A stretch of DNA of 64,000 nt, from assembly GCF_003255815.1 (NCBI RefSeq), contig NC_037682.1, positions 16,018,965 to 16,082,964 on the forward strand. Direction: 5' to 3'. Of the stretch, positions 45,901-54,283 are shown piece after piece (the first letter of the stretch is position 1; each line of letters starts with the position of its first letter). This DNA comes from Theropithecus gelada (Eukaryota > Chordata > Mammalia > Primates > Cercopithecidae). The notes beneath the pieces are model-generated. The model was not told where the DNA came from. It saw nothing but the letters and a program-made list of their open reading frames with translations, and searched no databases. Position numbers and translations under genes: made by a program.

Positions 45901-47033
45901 ATGTGGCAGGCAGGCGCTTTGGGAATGGAGGGCTTCCCACGTGGAAGTGGTTACCACAAGCCTCTTTGTCTCATCTCTGGGCAGCACCCCCCAGCCCCCA
46001 GTCCCTCTCTCCCAGCCTTTCTCTTCCTCCTCCTTGTCCCTCCTCTCCAGCCCTTCTCCCACCCATGGTTCCCGGTCCCCAACCCTCTTCCCCGGTTCCT
46101 GATGCCCCTTCTCTAGCCACCATCCCCATCCTTCTCTGGTTTCTGATCTTTCCATTCTCCTTTTCCATTCCGGTCCCCAGGGTCCCAGTCCTAATTCTCT
46201 TTCCTGCTGCCTCCATCCCGGATTATGGGTCCCCGTCCCTAGTCTTCTTCCCACCCCTCCCCTGATCTGGTCTTTCCTCTCCTTCCCTCTTCCTTGGTCT
46301 TCACCTGGGTCCCACTTCCCTCCACGCTTTTCCCGTCTAACCTTTATTCCTTCTCCCCCTCCCCCGCTCCATCTCCCTCCTCCTTTCAGCTTCCCTCACC
46401 ACTTTCTCCATCTTTGACTTCCCCTTCCTATCACTCTCCCCCTGACCCCTCCCCACCCCACCCCCAATCTCTGGCCCACACCCTTATCTGTCACTCAATC
46501 AGTAGAACTATCCTCTTTCTAGCGCCCTCCATCTGTCCTACCAAAGAGGGCCACTTGGATTTCCCTCTGCGCCTCCTACCTCCCCAGACAGCCCCCTACC
46601 CACACCTCCTGTCTTCCCAGGTGGCCAGAAAGTGCTGAGGCACCGGGCAGGAGGAGTTGCTGAGTCGGCGCTTCCCCAGCCGGCCCGAGTCCTCGGCGTC
46701 CCCCGGAGCAGGTGGAGCCGGGACAGTGGAACCTGAGCTTCCCTCCCCTCTCCGGGCCGGGTCCACCTGCCCCCGCGTCCCACCTCGGTCACGAGCTCCT
46801 TGCACGCGCCCGCAGGCTCCTAGCCAAGTGCCCTCCTGCTGAGAGCAGCCCTGGCGGCGGGGGCGCGGCCCCAGCGCTGAGCTTTTCCCCTTCCCCAGGT
46901 TACCCCACATCCCCAACTGCCCCACCCTAGATCCCTGAAAGAAGGGACGCCCTGCTTCTCTCCCCAGGATGCCCTCCGCTCTCCCGCCGCCGGGGTTCTT
47001 ACCTTGCAGCAGGCGCCTGAGCCCGGGCAGCAT
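29832..47033 (-). CDS. RTN4RL2: RTN4RL2 (Nogo receptor-like 2, NgR2), 3 exons, complete
   Basis: GPI-anchored leucine-rich-repeat receptor of neurons, homologue of the Nogo-66 receptor; known to bind myelin-associated glycoprotein and limit axon growth. Exons on the - strand: 47033-47003, 40308-39827, 30581-29832, with 31+482+750 bases = 420 codons plus stop, equal to the human length as I recall it. Order of parts: signal peptide (about residues 1-30, LLLMLLALPPAAPS), Cys-rich LRR N-cap (CPMLCTCYSS), eight or so LRRs with LxLxxN cores, Cys-rich C-cap (NPWACDCRARPLWAWF), a Pro/Gly/Asp-rich stalk, and a hydrophobic GPI signal tail (AGLPSPLLCLLLLVPHHL). The start is fixed by exon 1 in a CpG island; an apparent ATG at 40327-40325 lies in the intron and is not used in this model. 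Confidence 0.97.
30785..30970 (+). mobile_element. MER5A-like hAT MITE
   Basis: CAGTGGTTTTTAAACTTTTC, GAGTTTCTGATTCAGGAGGT, GAATCCGCATGTCTACAGGC. In RTN4RL2 intron 2. Confidence 0.85.
30975..31165 (+). mobile_element. MIR
   Basis: TTGGGCAAGTCACTCAGG, CAGTTTCCTCATCTGTATAA TG. Confidence 0.75.
31210..31511 (-). mobile_element. AluY, cercopithecid type
   Basis: Young full-length copy. Target duplication TGTTAGCCATT at 31199-31209 and 31513-31523. A third TTAGCCATT lies at 31159. Confidence 0.95.
31524..31690 (+). mobile_element. MIR
   Basis: CTCTCTGTGCCTGTTTCCTC ATCTGTAAAATGGGGATG. Confidence 0.8.
31695..31925 (+). mobile_element. MIR
   Basis: GTTCAAAATCCAGCTTGCC, TTTAGGCAAGTTTTAACCTC, TCTGGCAGGTGCATAGTCAA. 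Confidence 0.75.
31926..33635. other. RTN4RL2 intron 2, unique
   Basis: 1.7 kb almost free of repeats, C/T-rich in 32690-33610. No exon supported. The lack of repeats in such an Alu-dense locus may reflect conserved regulatory sequence. Confidence 0.45.
33640..33800 (+). mobile_element. MIR
   Basis: GGGCTGTGTGACCTTGGACG, TTTTCATCTGTGAAACAAGG. Confidence 0.75.
33925..34125 (-). mobile_element. MIR
   Basis: CGTGTGCCAAGCTCTGTGCT, CACAACCCTATGAGGTGGAT, TCTCCATTTCAGAGATTAGG. An ATC-rich run precedes it at 33898-33915. Confidence 0.8.
34140..34263 (+). mobile_element. MIR, cut by Alu complex
   Basis: GTGGAGTCAGACAGACCTGG, TTACTAGCTGGGTGACCTTG G. Confidence 0.75.
34265..34713 (-). mobile_element. 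compound Alu: partial old Alu plus AluY
   Basis: T36 run, a single N at 34301, an old Alu arm (34302-34410) lacking its first ~60 bases, then a young cercopithecid AluY (34411-34713). One perfect 16-base duplication CTCCCTGGTAAATGTT (34249-34264, 34714-34729) flanks the whole complex. Confidence 0.85.
34735..34965 (-). mobile_element. MIR
   Basis: ATCCTCACAACCCCTGCTCC, CCCATTTCACAGATGGGTCA, GCATAAAGCCATAGAGC. Confidence 0.8.
34981..35289 (+). mobile_element. Alu
   Basis: Target duplication AAACCATTCAGG (34969-34980) and AAACCATGCAGG (35290-35301). Confidence 0.93.
35335..35638 (+). mobile_element. Alu with (ATA)n tail
   Basis: Full-length forward Alu, tail AATAATGATAATAATAATAA. Flanks AGAAAACAAATC / AGAAAACAAGTA. 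Confidence 0.93.
35690..35850 (+). mobile_element. L2 3' end
   Basis: GGGAGAACAAGGCCACTG, CTAGCACCTGGAACATTGCC TGGCATGTGGTAGG. 35850-36280 is unique. Confidence 0.75.
36302..36609 (-). mobile_element. Alu
   Basis: Target duplication CTGAACTATG at 36288-36297 and 36610-36619. Confidence 0.94.
36620..36800 (-). mobile_element. MIR
   Basis: CCCAGTTTGTAGATAAAGTA, GAGGTTCAGAGAGGGTTAGC, GATTCAAGCTCAGGACC. Confidence 0.75.
36886..36914 (+). repeat. (AGT)n microsatellite
   Basis: About ten AGT units. Confidence 0.95.
36930..37012 (-). mobile_element. MIR, first part (continues after two Alus)
   Basis: ATGCCTTACATTTTAATCC. The rest of the element resumes at 37626 (TGCCATTTTAGAGATGAGGA) to about 37765. 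Confidence 0.75.
37013..37312 (+). mobile_element. Alu
   Basis: GGCTGGGCGCGGTGGCTCAC to an A18 tail; inserted in the MIR. Confidence 0.94.
37322..37625 (-). mobile_element. AluY, cercopithecid type
   Basis: Young copy facing the preceding Alu head-on, sharing AGATTATTA flanks. A close inverted Alu pair (10 bases apart). Confidence 0.94.
37825..38145 (+). mobile_element. two MIR fragments
   Basis: 37825-37960 (CAGGCTGTTGTGAGGCTGAA TGTG) and 38010-38145 (CCTCAGCTTCTCCATTGTTA). Confidence 0.6.
38285..38495 (-). mobile_element. MIR
   Basis: CTTACCGTATGCCAAGCACT, CCCCATTGTACAGATGAGAA AACTGAGG. Confidence 0.82.
38620..38760 (+). mobile_element. L2 3' end
   Basis: TCTGTTCAGTGCTGTATTCT TAGCACCTAGCTCGTAGTGG. 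38780-39000 is unique; 39015-39078 is (AAT/AAC)-rich low complexity. Confidence 0.75.
39385..39720 (+). repeat. GA/GACA-rich low complexity
   Basis: Purine-rich imperfect GACAGA/GAGAGG units, in RTN4RL2 intron 2 about 100 bases past the exon 2 donor. Confidence 0.8.
39827..40308 (-). CDS. RTN4RL2: RTN4RL2 coding exon 2: signal peptide, N-cap, LRR 1 to about 6
   Basis: Acceptor CTCCCCACAG, donor CTACAG|GTGAGC, phase 0 at the right. It encodes APASACLLLMLLALPPAAPS, the four-Cys N-cap, then repeats such as LFLQNNLIRTLRPGTFG, LWLFSNNLSTIYPGTFRHL and LEELDLGDNRHLRSLEPDTF, up to YLYLQENSLLHLQ. Confidence 0.96.
40390..40706 (+). mobile_element. Alu
   Basis: Old forward Alu. Target duplication AAAGGCCTAGA at both sides. 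Confidence 0.92.
40935..41150 (+). mobile_element. MER20 hAT MITE
   Basis: TTGGGCCGGATAGTTCCTTG TTGTGG, CACTAGATGCCAGCAGCACC, GTCTCCAGACATTGCCAAAT: near full length MER20. Confidence 0.93.
41420..42036 (-). mobile_element. Alu split by a later Alu
   Basis: Right arm 41420-41599, left arm 41911-42036 (CATGGGGTCTTGCTATGTTG to CGCATCTAGCC). Confidence 0.9.
41600..41910 (+). mobile_element. AluY inside the older Alu
   Basis: GGCCGGGCGCGGTGGCTCAC to poly-A. Target duplication AAAAATTTT taken from the host Alu linker. Confidence 0.93.
42060..42170 (-). mobile_element. MIR fragment
   Basis: GATGGAAAAGCAGGCCCAGA GAG. Confidence 0.5.
42171..43214. other. RTN4RL2 intron 1, unique; TG-rich and CpG-bearing part
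   Basis: GTGTGTGAATGTGTGTATGT near 42600 and a CpG-rich part at 42830-42950 with GGTGCTGCGTC repeated twice. No exon supported. Confidence 0.45.
43215..43325 (-). mobile_element. MIR fragment
   Basis: GGAGCTCAGAGAGAGCAAAC, CAAGGTCACACAGCAAAG. Confidence 0.75.
43326..44614. other. RTN4RL2 intron 1, unique
   Basis: Pyrimidine-rich, no repeat or exon recognised. Confidence 0.45.
44615..44850 (-). mobile_element. MIR
   Basis: GTCCCAGGCACTGCATTTGT, CCAATTTGCAGATGAAGGAA, GGTCATGCAGCTAGTACAAG. Confidence 0.75.
44851..46959. other. RTN4RL2 intron 1 next to the promoter, repeat-free
   Basis: 2.1 kb without interspersed repeats. 45590-45770 combines a CCAAAATAAG CArG-like box, a GACGTC core and a (GGT/GGC)n run. 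45985-46480 is almost pure C/T on the + strand. Probably regulatory; no exon supported. Confidence 0.45.
45985..46480 (+). repeat. long polypyrimidine tract
   Basis: About 500 bases dominated by CTCC/TTCC, purine-rich on the RTN4RL2 sense strand. Confidence 0.8.
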
Positions 47034-47600
47034 CTTGTCTCGACGCTCGGGGGAGGGGGCGGCGGGGGGAGGGCGCTCCCACTCGCTCCCTGAGCCCGCC
47101 GGATGCACGGCGGGGACCCCGCGGGGCTCCGGGAGGGCCCGGGAGTCCCCGGGCTGCGTGGCCGGGCCGCTGCGCTCTACCCTGCGCCCCCCGGGCTGCG
47201 GGCCTCGGGAGGAGCCATCGGCCCCGACGGGACGGGGCGGGGCGCGACGGGGCGGGGAGGGCTGGGGCTGGCCGTCAACGCCCAGCGCCCGCGCCCCGCT
47301 AGCTGCACTGTCCGCTCGAGAGTCCGTCAGTCCGTCGGTCCGTGCGCCCAGGCTGCTAGCCGAGGGAGAGTGGGGACAGCGAGGAAGCTCTTCCCAACCA
47401 CCCCCACTCCTTCCCGCACTCGCTGGCTCCTCCCTCGCATGCTGACTTGCCGACTTAACCCTTTCTTGACCACTAGGAGGCGGGAGCGGCTTTCTAACCC
47501 CCCTCCACCCCACCCCCCTCCCCCCGCTCAAGGGTCCCGAAGGACTGTGTTCGATCGTCCTGGCGGCGCCACGCTTCTAGAGAAATCCCTTCTTGGGGGA
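46960..47600 (-). promoter_or_regulatory. RTN4RL2: RTN4RL2 CpG-island promoter and 5'UTR
   Basis: Dense CpG and G/C sequence around the start codon, with two GC boxes (GGGGCGGGGC at 47234 and GGGGCGGGG at 47249), no TATA box and no interspersed repeat. This is the layout of a TATA-less Sp1-type promoter. The transcription start is not visible and is probably 100-350 bases right of the ATG. Confidence 0.8.
47003..47033 (-). CDS. RTN4RL2: RTN4RL2 coding exon 1 (start codon)
   Basis: ATG at 47033-47031, coding MLPGLRRLLQ plus one base, then donor CAAG|GTAAGAAC. It sits inside the CpG island, and the G completes a GCT Ala codon with exon 2. Confidence 0.94.
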
Positions 47601-47814
47601 ATGCGGTAGTTTAGGGGAACCCCGTGGACTTGTCCTGTTCCCCCCTCCCAACTTTCCAGGAGAAGATGAGCTTCTGGGTCACCCCCTCCCCCGCCCCCAG
47701 CCGCGTCCCTCGCGCCAGTGCCCGGGCCTCCAGCGTTTCTGTCCCCTGGGACAGCTCCAAGATTCCACTTTTCCTTCCATTCCCAGACCTCAAGCCCAGT
47801 GTGCGACTATAAGA

Positions 47815-48175
47815 ATAGCATATGCAAGAGTTTGTGCATGCAAGATCGAGTGCATATGAGCGTGCACGTGCGCGCAAGGATGCTTGTGCAGGTGTGACTC
47901 AGGATGCTTGCACGTTACCCTTTGTACGGGCTTGGGGAAGCGCGGGGCACGTGAGTGTGCACACGGGTGAACGGCTGAGAGTCCGCCAGCGTGCATGTCT
48001 AGGCTGGTGGGAAACGTGAGGCTGTGAGAGGTTTTGCGCTTGCGATCTTGGGGATTGGTGGAGAAGAAATATGTGCCCGGTGTGTGTATGCCCCTTAGCG
48101 CATTTACGAGCGGGTGCGAGTTGGGCACGTGTGCGAGTGTGTGCGTTTTTTTGTGTATGTGTGATGCGTCCAGGA
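47815..48175. repeat. alternating purine-pyrimidine TG/CA-rich DNA with E-boxes
   Basis: TGTGCATGCAAG, TGCATATGAGCGTGCACGTG, CGCGCAAGG, GTGTGCGAGTGTGTGCG. CACGTG at 47865, 47948 and 48126. Confidence 0.7.
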
Positions 48176-48600
48176 GGGGAGATCTTATCCCCCGCGGGGG
48201 TGCAGGAGAGGACCCAAAGCTGGGGAGAAGACTGTTGGTTTCGTGCGAACTTTCTCTACCCCCTTTTAAAGAGGGGCGGATTATGGTCTCACTGGAGCCC
48301 CTCTGGCCCTTCGTGGCGGTATCAGCCGACCCATCACCTATGCACTTCCCTACAAAGGCTCCCAGGTCTTGACTCGGTCCAGCTCGTCCGCGGAGCCGCC
48401 CCGGCGTGGGATACACTCGGGGCCCTCGGGGGAGCCGCTTCGGGTACGGTGGCCAGGCAGCGCCGGCGGGGTTGGGGCTGCTGGAGCCGCGGGTGCGGCC
48501 GTGCGGGACCCCTGAGCCCCCTGCGCTGCCGTTCCCGCAAGCACAGAAGCCCCTCGCCCCGCCGCCTGCGCCGCGGCTCCTCCTTTCCTATCCGTGCCAG
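48176..48600. other. CpG-rich upstream flank of RTN4RL2
   Basis: Second CpG cluster at about 48360-48560, unique sequence, no exon supported. Confidence 0.5.
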
Positions 48601-48655
48601 CGTCCAACGCAGTGCCTGGCATACAGTCGGCGCTTGATAAATGTTGGTCTTATTC
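48600..48655 (+). mobile_element. MIR 3' end
   Basis: CAGTGCCTGGCATACAGTCG GCGCTTGATAAATG. Confidence 0.7.
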
Positions 48656-48960
48656 TTCCCATTCATTCTCTGCTCCTTCCACGGTTTCTCGTTCTTCTTG
48701 CGTTTTCATTCGATTTCTCTGGTTTTCTCCCCCGACTCTTATTCCTATTTCGTGGTCTCCGTCTCTGTTCCCTCCCTCCCTCTCTCTCTCGGGCCTTTCC
48801 TCTCTCTGCTCGTCAGTTTCCCTGCCCGGTCTTCTTTCTCACTGTCTCTCCGTGTCTTCGTCTCTCTCCTCCTCCCCTTCGGGGCTCCCTGCATCTCTGT
48901 CTCTCGTCTCTGTGTGTCTCGGTGTCTCTGCCTCCCTTTCTCTCTCCCTCTCCCCCAGTT
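48656..48960 (+). repeat. (TC)n-like pyrimidine tract
   Basis: Imperfect TCTC/TTTC/CCTC units. Confidence 0.85.
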
Positions 48961-49658
48961 TCATTCGCAAGTTCCCGGCCCGCGGGCACCTCGGCTCTCG
49001 GGCGCCCCCTGCTGGTCCCATTTTTGGACCTTCCGGGGCTCCCAGCTCCTCTCTGTGCCCCTAAATTTCCTCTCCCGCCCCTCTCGTTTTCAGATCAGGT
49101 AGAAACAGAAGGGAACATCTCTGGGGTTCCCGTCTCCCCTCACCCCGGGCTCCCCCTATCTCCGGGAGGCAGGACAGGCCCCTGCATTTCCCCAGGACCC
49201 ACCCCGACTAGGGCCCGCGCCTGCGGGGAGGGCCTGGAGGCGGCGGCGGGGAGGGAGTGTTGGGGGTAGCAGGGTGGGGTTTGGCGTCCTTCCCCGGAAT
49301 GAGCCGCGGCACAATCTGTCGCTGGGTTTGTTTGCCGAGCTGCCTCCGGAGCGCAGTGGGGCTGGCTCCCGGGGAGCGAAATATCACAAGATGCGGAGAC
49401 AGACGCTGAGGGGCGGGTGGGCGGCGGGCTGACTCAGGTGTGCTGTCATCGGTTCCCGGGGCCCGCGCTCTTCGGAGAGGGGTGGGAGGGGACCCCGGGC
49501 CCCCAGCGCAGGCGGAACCCCGAAGCTGGGAGGGGAGTTCCCCCTCCCGGGACGAGCTGCGAGGAAAGGGAAGCCCCGTCCAGGAATCCCTGGCTCCAGG
49601 CAGTCGCAGCCCCTCTGCTCATCCCCGCCCCTTATACAGGTGTCACGGTTTCCCATAA
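48961..49658. other. CpG-bearing intergenic DNA
   Basis: GC-rich at 49180-49560 with GGGCGG boxes and a TGACTCA at about 49431. No gene supported. Confidence 0.45.
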
Positions 49659-49673
49659 TTATCTGCTGACTCA
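49659..49673. promoter_or_regulatory. composite GATA / NF-E2 (MARE) site
   Basis: TTATCT (inverse AGATAA) overlaps by one base with TGCTGACTCA, a Maf/NF-E2/AP-1 type element. A further TGACTCA lies at about 49431. Motif match only. Confidence 0.35.
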
Positions 49674-49689
49674 TCCCCTCAACACCCAA

Positions 49690-49790
49690 CTAGACTACCA
49701 GCTTTTTGCGGGCAGGGAACTCGTGTCATCCATTGTTGTGTTTCCAGCAGGTGCCCACTGAAGACTTTTGGATGGTTGGCTGGTCTCATT
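49690..49790 (+). mobile_element. L2 fragment
   Basis: AGACTACCAGCTTTTTGCGG GCAGGGAAC. Confidence 0.6.
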
Positions 49791-49924
49791 TTACAGTAGG
49801 TGCCACAATGCATTTGGTCTTCTCTGTAGAGAACTCTGACCCCTCTTTCCTCCCGCCATCCACATTTGCTGTCCCCACTCCACCCAGCTCCAGTTAGGGT
49901 TGGGGGGAGGGGGGAGAATTGGAA

Positions 49925-50095
49925 ACCTGAGTCTGGAGATCAGAGTTCTCCAGGTGACCCTAGACAATGTACTCCCCTTCCTTGTGCCTCAGTTTCCTCA
50001 TCTGTACGGTGAAGCTACCCGGTCATCGCGAGGCTGCATTAAGTCTCCAGGCGCTCCAGGTATGAGAAAGTGCTTGGTAAAATGAGCTCTGTGTG
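49925..50095 (+). mobile_element. MIR
   Basis: TTGTGCCTCAGTTTCCTCAT CTGTACGG. 50096-50700 is unique. Confidence 0.75.
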
Positions 50096-50709
50096 TGTGG
50101 AGGGGTGGTAGGTAGGTGATGTCGTTACTATTTTGGCAGTAATTCTTTGGTGGCGATTGTTGTCCCAGTAGAATCAGACACACCATGCCTGAACATGAGT
50201 TGGGCTTCTGCAGTTAGACGTTTTGAGATCCGAGGAGTAAACTGATGGCAAGGTGTAATCGAGGACTCAGCCTCTGGCTGGACTCTGGGCTGGAGGCTTG
50301 GCCGGGCTTTGGGGTGCTGGGTCTTCAGGCTTCGGCCGCAGTGCTGGCCCGCCCTCTGGTGGCTCTAGGTGGATCTGCAGCCCCACGGGAAGCCAAGATC
50401 TCTGGAGATGGGCTCAGCGACGGATTTTCCCTAGAAAGGAAGAGGACACCCCCCGCCCCGCCCACCCCATTGTCTGGAGAACAGCGGGCTTTGGAAAGGA
50501 GACCAGGTAGAAGGAGGAGTATATTGGCACAGGCTGGATGAGTCTGGACTTCCGAGTTCCCACTTACTAACAGCGCAGCTACTGTCAATGTGCCACCCAA
50601 GATCCCACTTCCCTCTGGGCACACCCACCGAGTGAATCCACAGAACCTCCCTGGCTCTTCCCTTCACCGCTTTGGCACCTTCACTGTGTAGAACGCTTGG
50701 CGGTTAGTG

Positions 50710-51240
50710 TGCAAGGTGCGGTGGCTCAGTGGTCGAGAGCACAGGCTTTGATGGGTTTGTGCCCTGGCTCTGCGGCTCTCTAGCTAGAGCGGGGACCTTG
50801 GGCAAGTCGCTTCCTTTTTCAAACCCCAGTTTTCCCATTCAGAAGATGGGAGGGGCCAGGCATGGTGGGTCGTCTCGGTAATCCCAGCAATTTGGGAGGC
50901 TGAGGCGGGAGGACTGCCTAAGACTAGGAGTTCAAGACTAGCCCTGTCAACTTAGCGAGACCCCTGCCTCAAAATTAACCAGTCAATCAATCAATAAAAG
51001 AAATTGGGGGGTGTTGACGCTAGTTCCGAGCTCAAGTTTGAGACCATCCCTGGTGACTTAGCAGGACCTTGTCTCAGAATAAATAAATGAATAGATAGAT
51101 AGATAAATAAATAAGGTGGGAGGAAGGAGGGCCGTACTGCTTCCCAGCTCATAGGGTTGTTTGAGGAGTAAAAGAAACAAAGCACGAAAGAACATAACAG
51201 AGTAGCCGACCCTGTGTTTGATAAATGCTGATAATATTAT
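50710..51240 (+). mobile_element. MIR split by two Alu monomers
   Basis: First part 50710-50855 (GGCTCAGTGGTCGAGAGCAC, TTGGGCAAGTCGCTTCC), second part 51112-51240 (CTCATAGGGTTGTTTGAGGA). Full tRNA-like head is present. Confidence 0.8.
50855..51111 (+). mobile_element. two Alu monomers (7SL-derived) in tandem
   Basis: 50855-50998 (GGGGCCAGGCATGGTGGGTC...) and 51000-51111 (GAGCTCAAGTTTGAGACCAT to a GATA/AAATA tail). Confidence 0.75.
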
Positions 51241-51318
51241 TTTTACTTTTAGCCTAATGACAATCTGGAGAAATAGGCATTGAAGTCTAGAGGCAGAAAG
51301 AAAAATGATGACCTGCAG

Positions 51319-51618
51319 TCATTTTTTTTTTTTGAGACAGTGTGTCACTCTGTCTTACTCTGTCACCCAGGCTGGGGTGCAGTGGCATGATCCCGGCTCA
51401 CTGCAACCTCCACCTCCCAGGCTCAAGCAATCTTCCCACCTCAGCCTCCCAAGTAGCTGGGACTACAGGCAGATACCACCACGCCTGGCTAATTTTTGTA
51501 GAGATAGGGCTCTCACTATGTTTCCCAGGCTGGTCTTGAACTCCTGGAATCAAGCAATCTGCCTGCCTTGGCCTCCCAAAGTGCTGGGATTGCAGGTGTG
51601 AACCGCTGCACCCGGCAC
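51319..51618 (-). mobile_element. Alu
   Basis: Reverse Alu with a small internal CTCTGTCTTA duplication, ending GCTGCACCCGGC. Confidence 0.92.
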
Positions 51619-51764
51619 CTGTGGTCTCATAAGGAGTGAGTGGCAGAGCCAGGTCTGGGGGTCATTTTTTAGATATGACTTCCTACCCACGTGAACTACC
51701 CCTCAGATGACCTTCACAGCTCCACCCTACCTGGCACTTGCCAGGGATGCCCACTGTGGTAAAA

Positions 51765-51900
51765 AGAATCCTGGCCTAAATTAAAAGTCCTGAGTTCCAG
51801 CGTGGACTCTGCCTCTGGACAGCTGAGTAACTGGGACAGACCTCTCCTCTCTGGGCTTCAGGGTCCCATCATTGAAGGGAGTATCTTGGACTCTATATTC
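51765..51900 (+). mobile_element. MIR fragment
   Basis: GAGTTCCAGCGTGGACTCTG, CTCTCTGGGCTTCAGGG. 51900-52350 is unique. Confidence 0.6.
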
Positions 51901-52355
51901 TTGAGAGTCCTGCAAAGCTGCATCTTAGTATCATCTGGGTGTCTCCATGACTGCCAAACTAGAAGTTACCAAAAATGGAGCCTCTCAGCTAGATCCCACG
52001 CTGCCTCCAGTTTCCCAGCTCTGGGCACGGGGGAGAATCAGATTTTCTAGGGATTCCTCCAGACCCCACCCTGGGCTCCTCAGCTCTCCCACTGGTCACC
52101 AGACCTGCTCCTGAGCCAGTCAGTGGCCCCACGTGCTGCCTACTGTGCTGGGAGGTGGAGGGACGGAGGTGCACTTGTCACCCACACCCTTCCACAGTGA
52201 GTTCCACGCCCTGTTCTGCCTGGCCCAAGGGGAACAGGGCTCCTTTCTAGACCCTTTCTAAAACAGGGAAGAAAACCTAGATTAGCATAAAGGGCAAGGT
52301 TGTCAGAACATGTTTTTCTCTTTCCTTGTCTCGTTTTTAGGGTCCCTGTCCATGT

Positions 52356-52358
52356 ATT

Positions 52359-52393
<35 letters not shown>

Positions 52394-52678
52394 TTTCGAG
52401 ATGGAGTCTTTCTCTGTCACCCAGTCTGGAATGCAGTGGCAAGATCTTGGCTCACTGCAAGCTCTGCCTCCCAGGTTCAAGCAATTCTCCTGCCTCAGCC
52501 TCCCGAGTAGCTGGGACTACAGGCACACGCCACCACGCCCAGCTAATTTTTTGTATTTTTAGTAGAGACGGGTTTTCACCATGTTGGCCAGGCCGGTCTC
52601 AAACTCCTGACCTTGTGATCCACCCTCCTCGGCCTCCCAAAGTGCTGGGGTTACAAGTGTGAGCCACCATGCCCAGCC
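52356..52678 (-). mobile_element. Alu with (ATTT)n tail
   Basis: About nine TTTA units then GAGATGGAGTCTTTCTCTGT. Confidence 0.94.
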
Positions 52679-52679
52679 T

Positions 52680-52835
52680 ATTATTTATAATATAATGGGT
52701 ATATATTAAGCCCTTGCTTCATGTCATGAACTTATGTGTGCTGGCTGATGTAGAGTAACTCTATGGGGGAAAGTCTATTAATATCCCCTTCTTACAGATG
52801 GAGAAACAGGCTCAGAGAGGTGGTGATGCTCTTAG
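52680..52835 (-). mobile_element. MIR
   Basis: CCCCTTCTTACAGATGGAGA AACAGGCTCAGAGAGG. 52836-53230 is unique. Confidence 0.65.
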
Positions 52836-53231
52836 ATCTGGGCAAAAAGAGTCCTTTCCTGAGCCCTGTGCTTTAGAGGGCTCTGCTCTGGCCCTCCTCT
52901 AGCCACTTTCCCTGAGTGGGGCAAGAAGTCCCTAAGGCCAAGGGATGTGCCTCCCAGAGGCTGCATCTCTCTTCTAGACCACACTTAGGGTATCCTGGAC
53001 CCTGGAATCTCAAAAAGCCCAAGTTGACTTCCTGGGCCTTTGTGGGCTTCTTCTCTGAACTACCTTTCTGCCAGTGCATGAACCCATGGCCAAAGGGTAG
53101 CCAAGGGGCAGATGTTTGGAGAGGGTGTGGCTGGGCCTTAGACATATGAGTGGGATATTCACATGTATGGATATGAGGCTCTTTGTTGCCTGAGATGGAG
53201 CTGTGGTTGGGAAGTGGAGGGGAGCTGGGTG

Positions 53232-53540
53232 TATTTATTTATTTATTTTTTTGAGATGGAGTTTCGCTCTTGCTCTTGCTGCCCAGACTGGAGTGCGATT
53301 GCACGATCTTGGCTCACTGCAACCTCCACCTCCCAGGTTCAAGCAATTTTCCTGCCTCAGCCTCCCAAGTAGCTGGGATTGCAGGCATGCACCACCATGC
53401 CTGGCTAATTTTGTATTTTTAGTAGAAACGGGGTTTCACCATGTTGGTCAGGCTGGTCTGGAACTTCTATCCTCAAGTGATCCACCCATCTCAGCCTCCC
53501 AAAGTGCTGGGATTACAGGCATGAGCCACTGGGCCTGGCT
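53232..53540 (-). mobile_element. Alu
   Basis: Reverse Alu with TATTTATTTATTTATTTT tail. Confidence 0.93.
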
Positions 53541-54283
53541 GCTGGCTGTATTTCTATATAGAACTTCAAGGAGTTGGGTCATTCTAAATTTGAACCTAGA
53601 TTTCGAAGGTCAGGTTCCTTTCAAAATGCAAGAGTGAGGCTTGCAGTTGGGAGGCTAGGGATGCCTTGTGGGCAGGGGTTGCCCGGCTTGTACTAGTGGG
53701 GTAGTGATTCCCAAGCTGTGGTACCAGTGCCTCCCTTTGCGCTCCAGCCCTGTCCCTGCAAGTGTTAGGGGCAGCTGGGTGGAGAGGTCACAGAACTTCA
53801 TCAAAGGTTACATGACTTAAAAGCTGCAAAGCCAGGCTATGAACTCAGGTCTGCGTAAATCTTTTCTTCTTTAATGAAGCTCCACACCAGTCTTAACCAG
53901 AAGTCAGAATTTTGGCTCCCTGGAGTTCTCTGGTTAGAAAGTTGAGTGCCATTGTTTCTTGGAGTTACCTTCCAGTGAAGAGAGCCTCCCTATCCCACTT
54001 GACTCTGAACTTGCTGAGTTCTGGGTCCATGTTTTCTTTGGCTTTGTTTATTTCGTGCACCTGGCACAGCCCTGACTCAGAGTAGGTGCTCAGCAAATGT
54101 TGCTGACCTATCAGAAACATAGTCTGCTGCGGGAGGCGCTCATCAAATAATCGTGGTGTGAGGTGCTATAGGTCACATCTGTGTTCAGCGGAGCAGGTAA
54201 AGTCTAGGATGGAGGTGGGGTTGGGGAAGCATTGGGAAGCCCTGCCCAGAGTGGCCGTGAGATTAATTGCCTGAGACTCTCTC
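53541..54283. other. intergenic; MIR and L2 fragments
   Basis: MIR-like at 53790-53865; L2 3' end at 53985-54115 (CACCTGGCACAGCCCTGACT CAGAGTAGGTGCTCAGC). The rest is unique. Confidence 0.55.

Noticed and set aside
48406..49269. Long + strand open frame (287 codons)
   Set aside because: It spans a CpG-rich stretch and a (TC)n tract; composition is Leu/Ser/Pro-rich low complexity, and there is no family resemblance.
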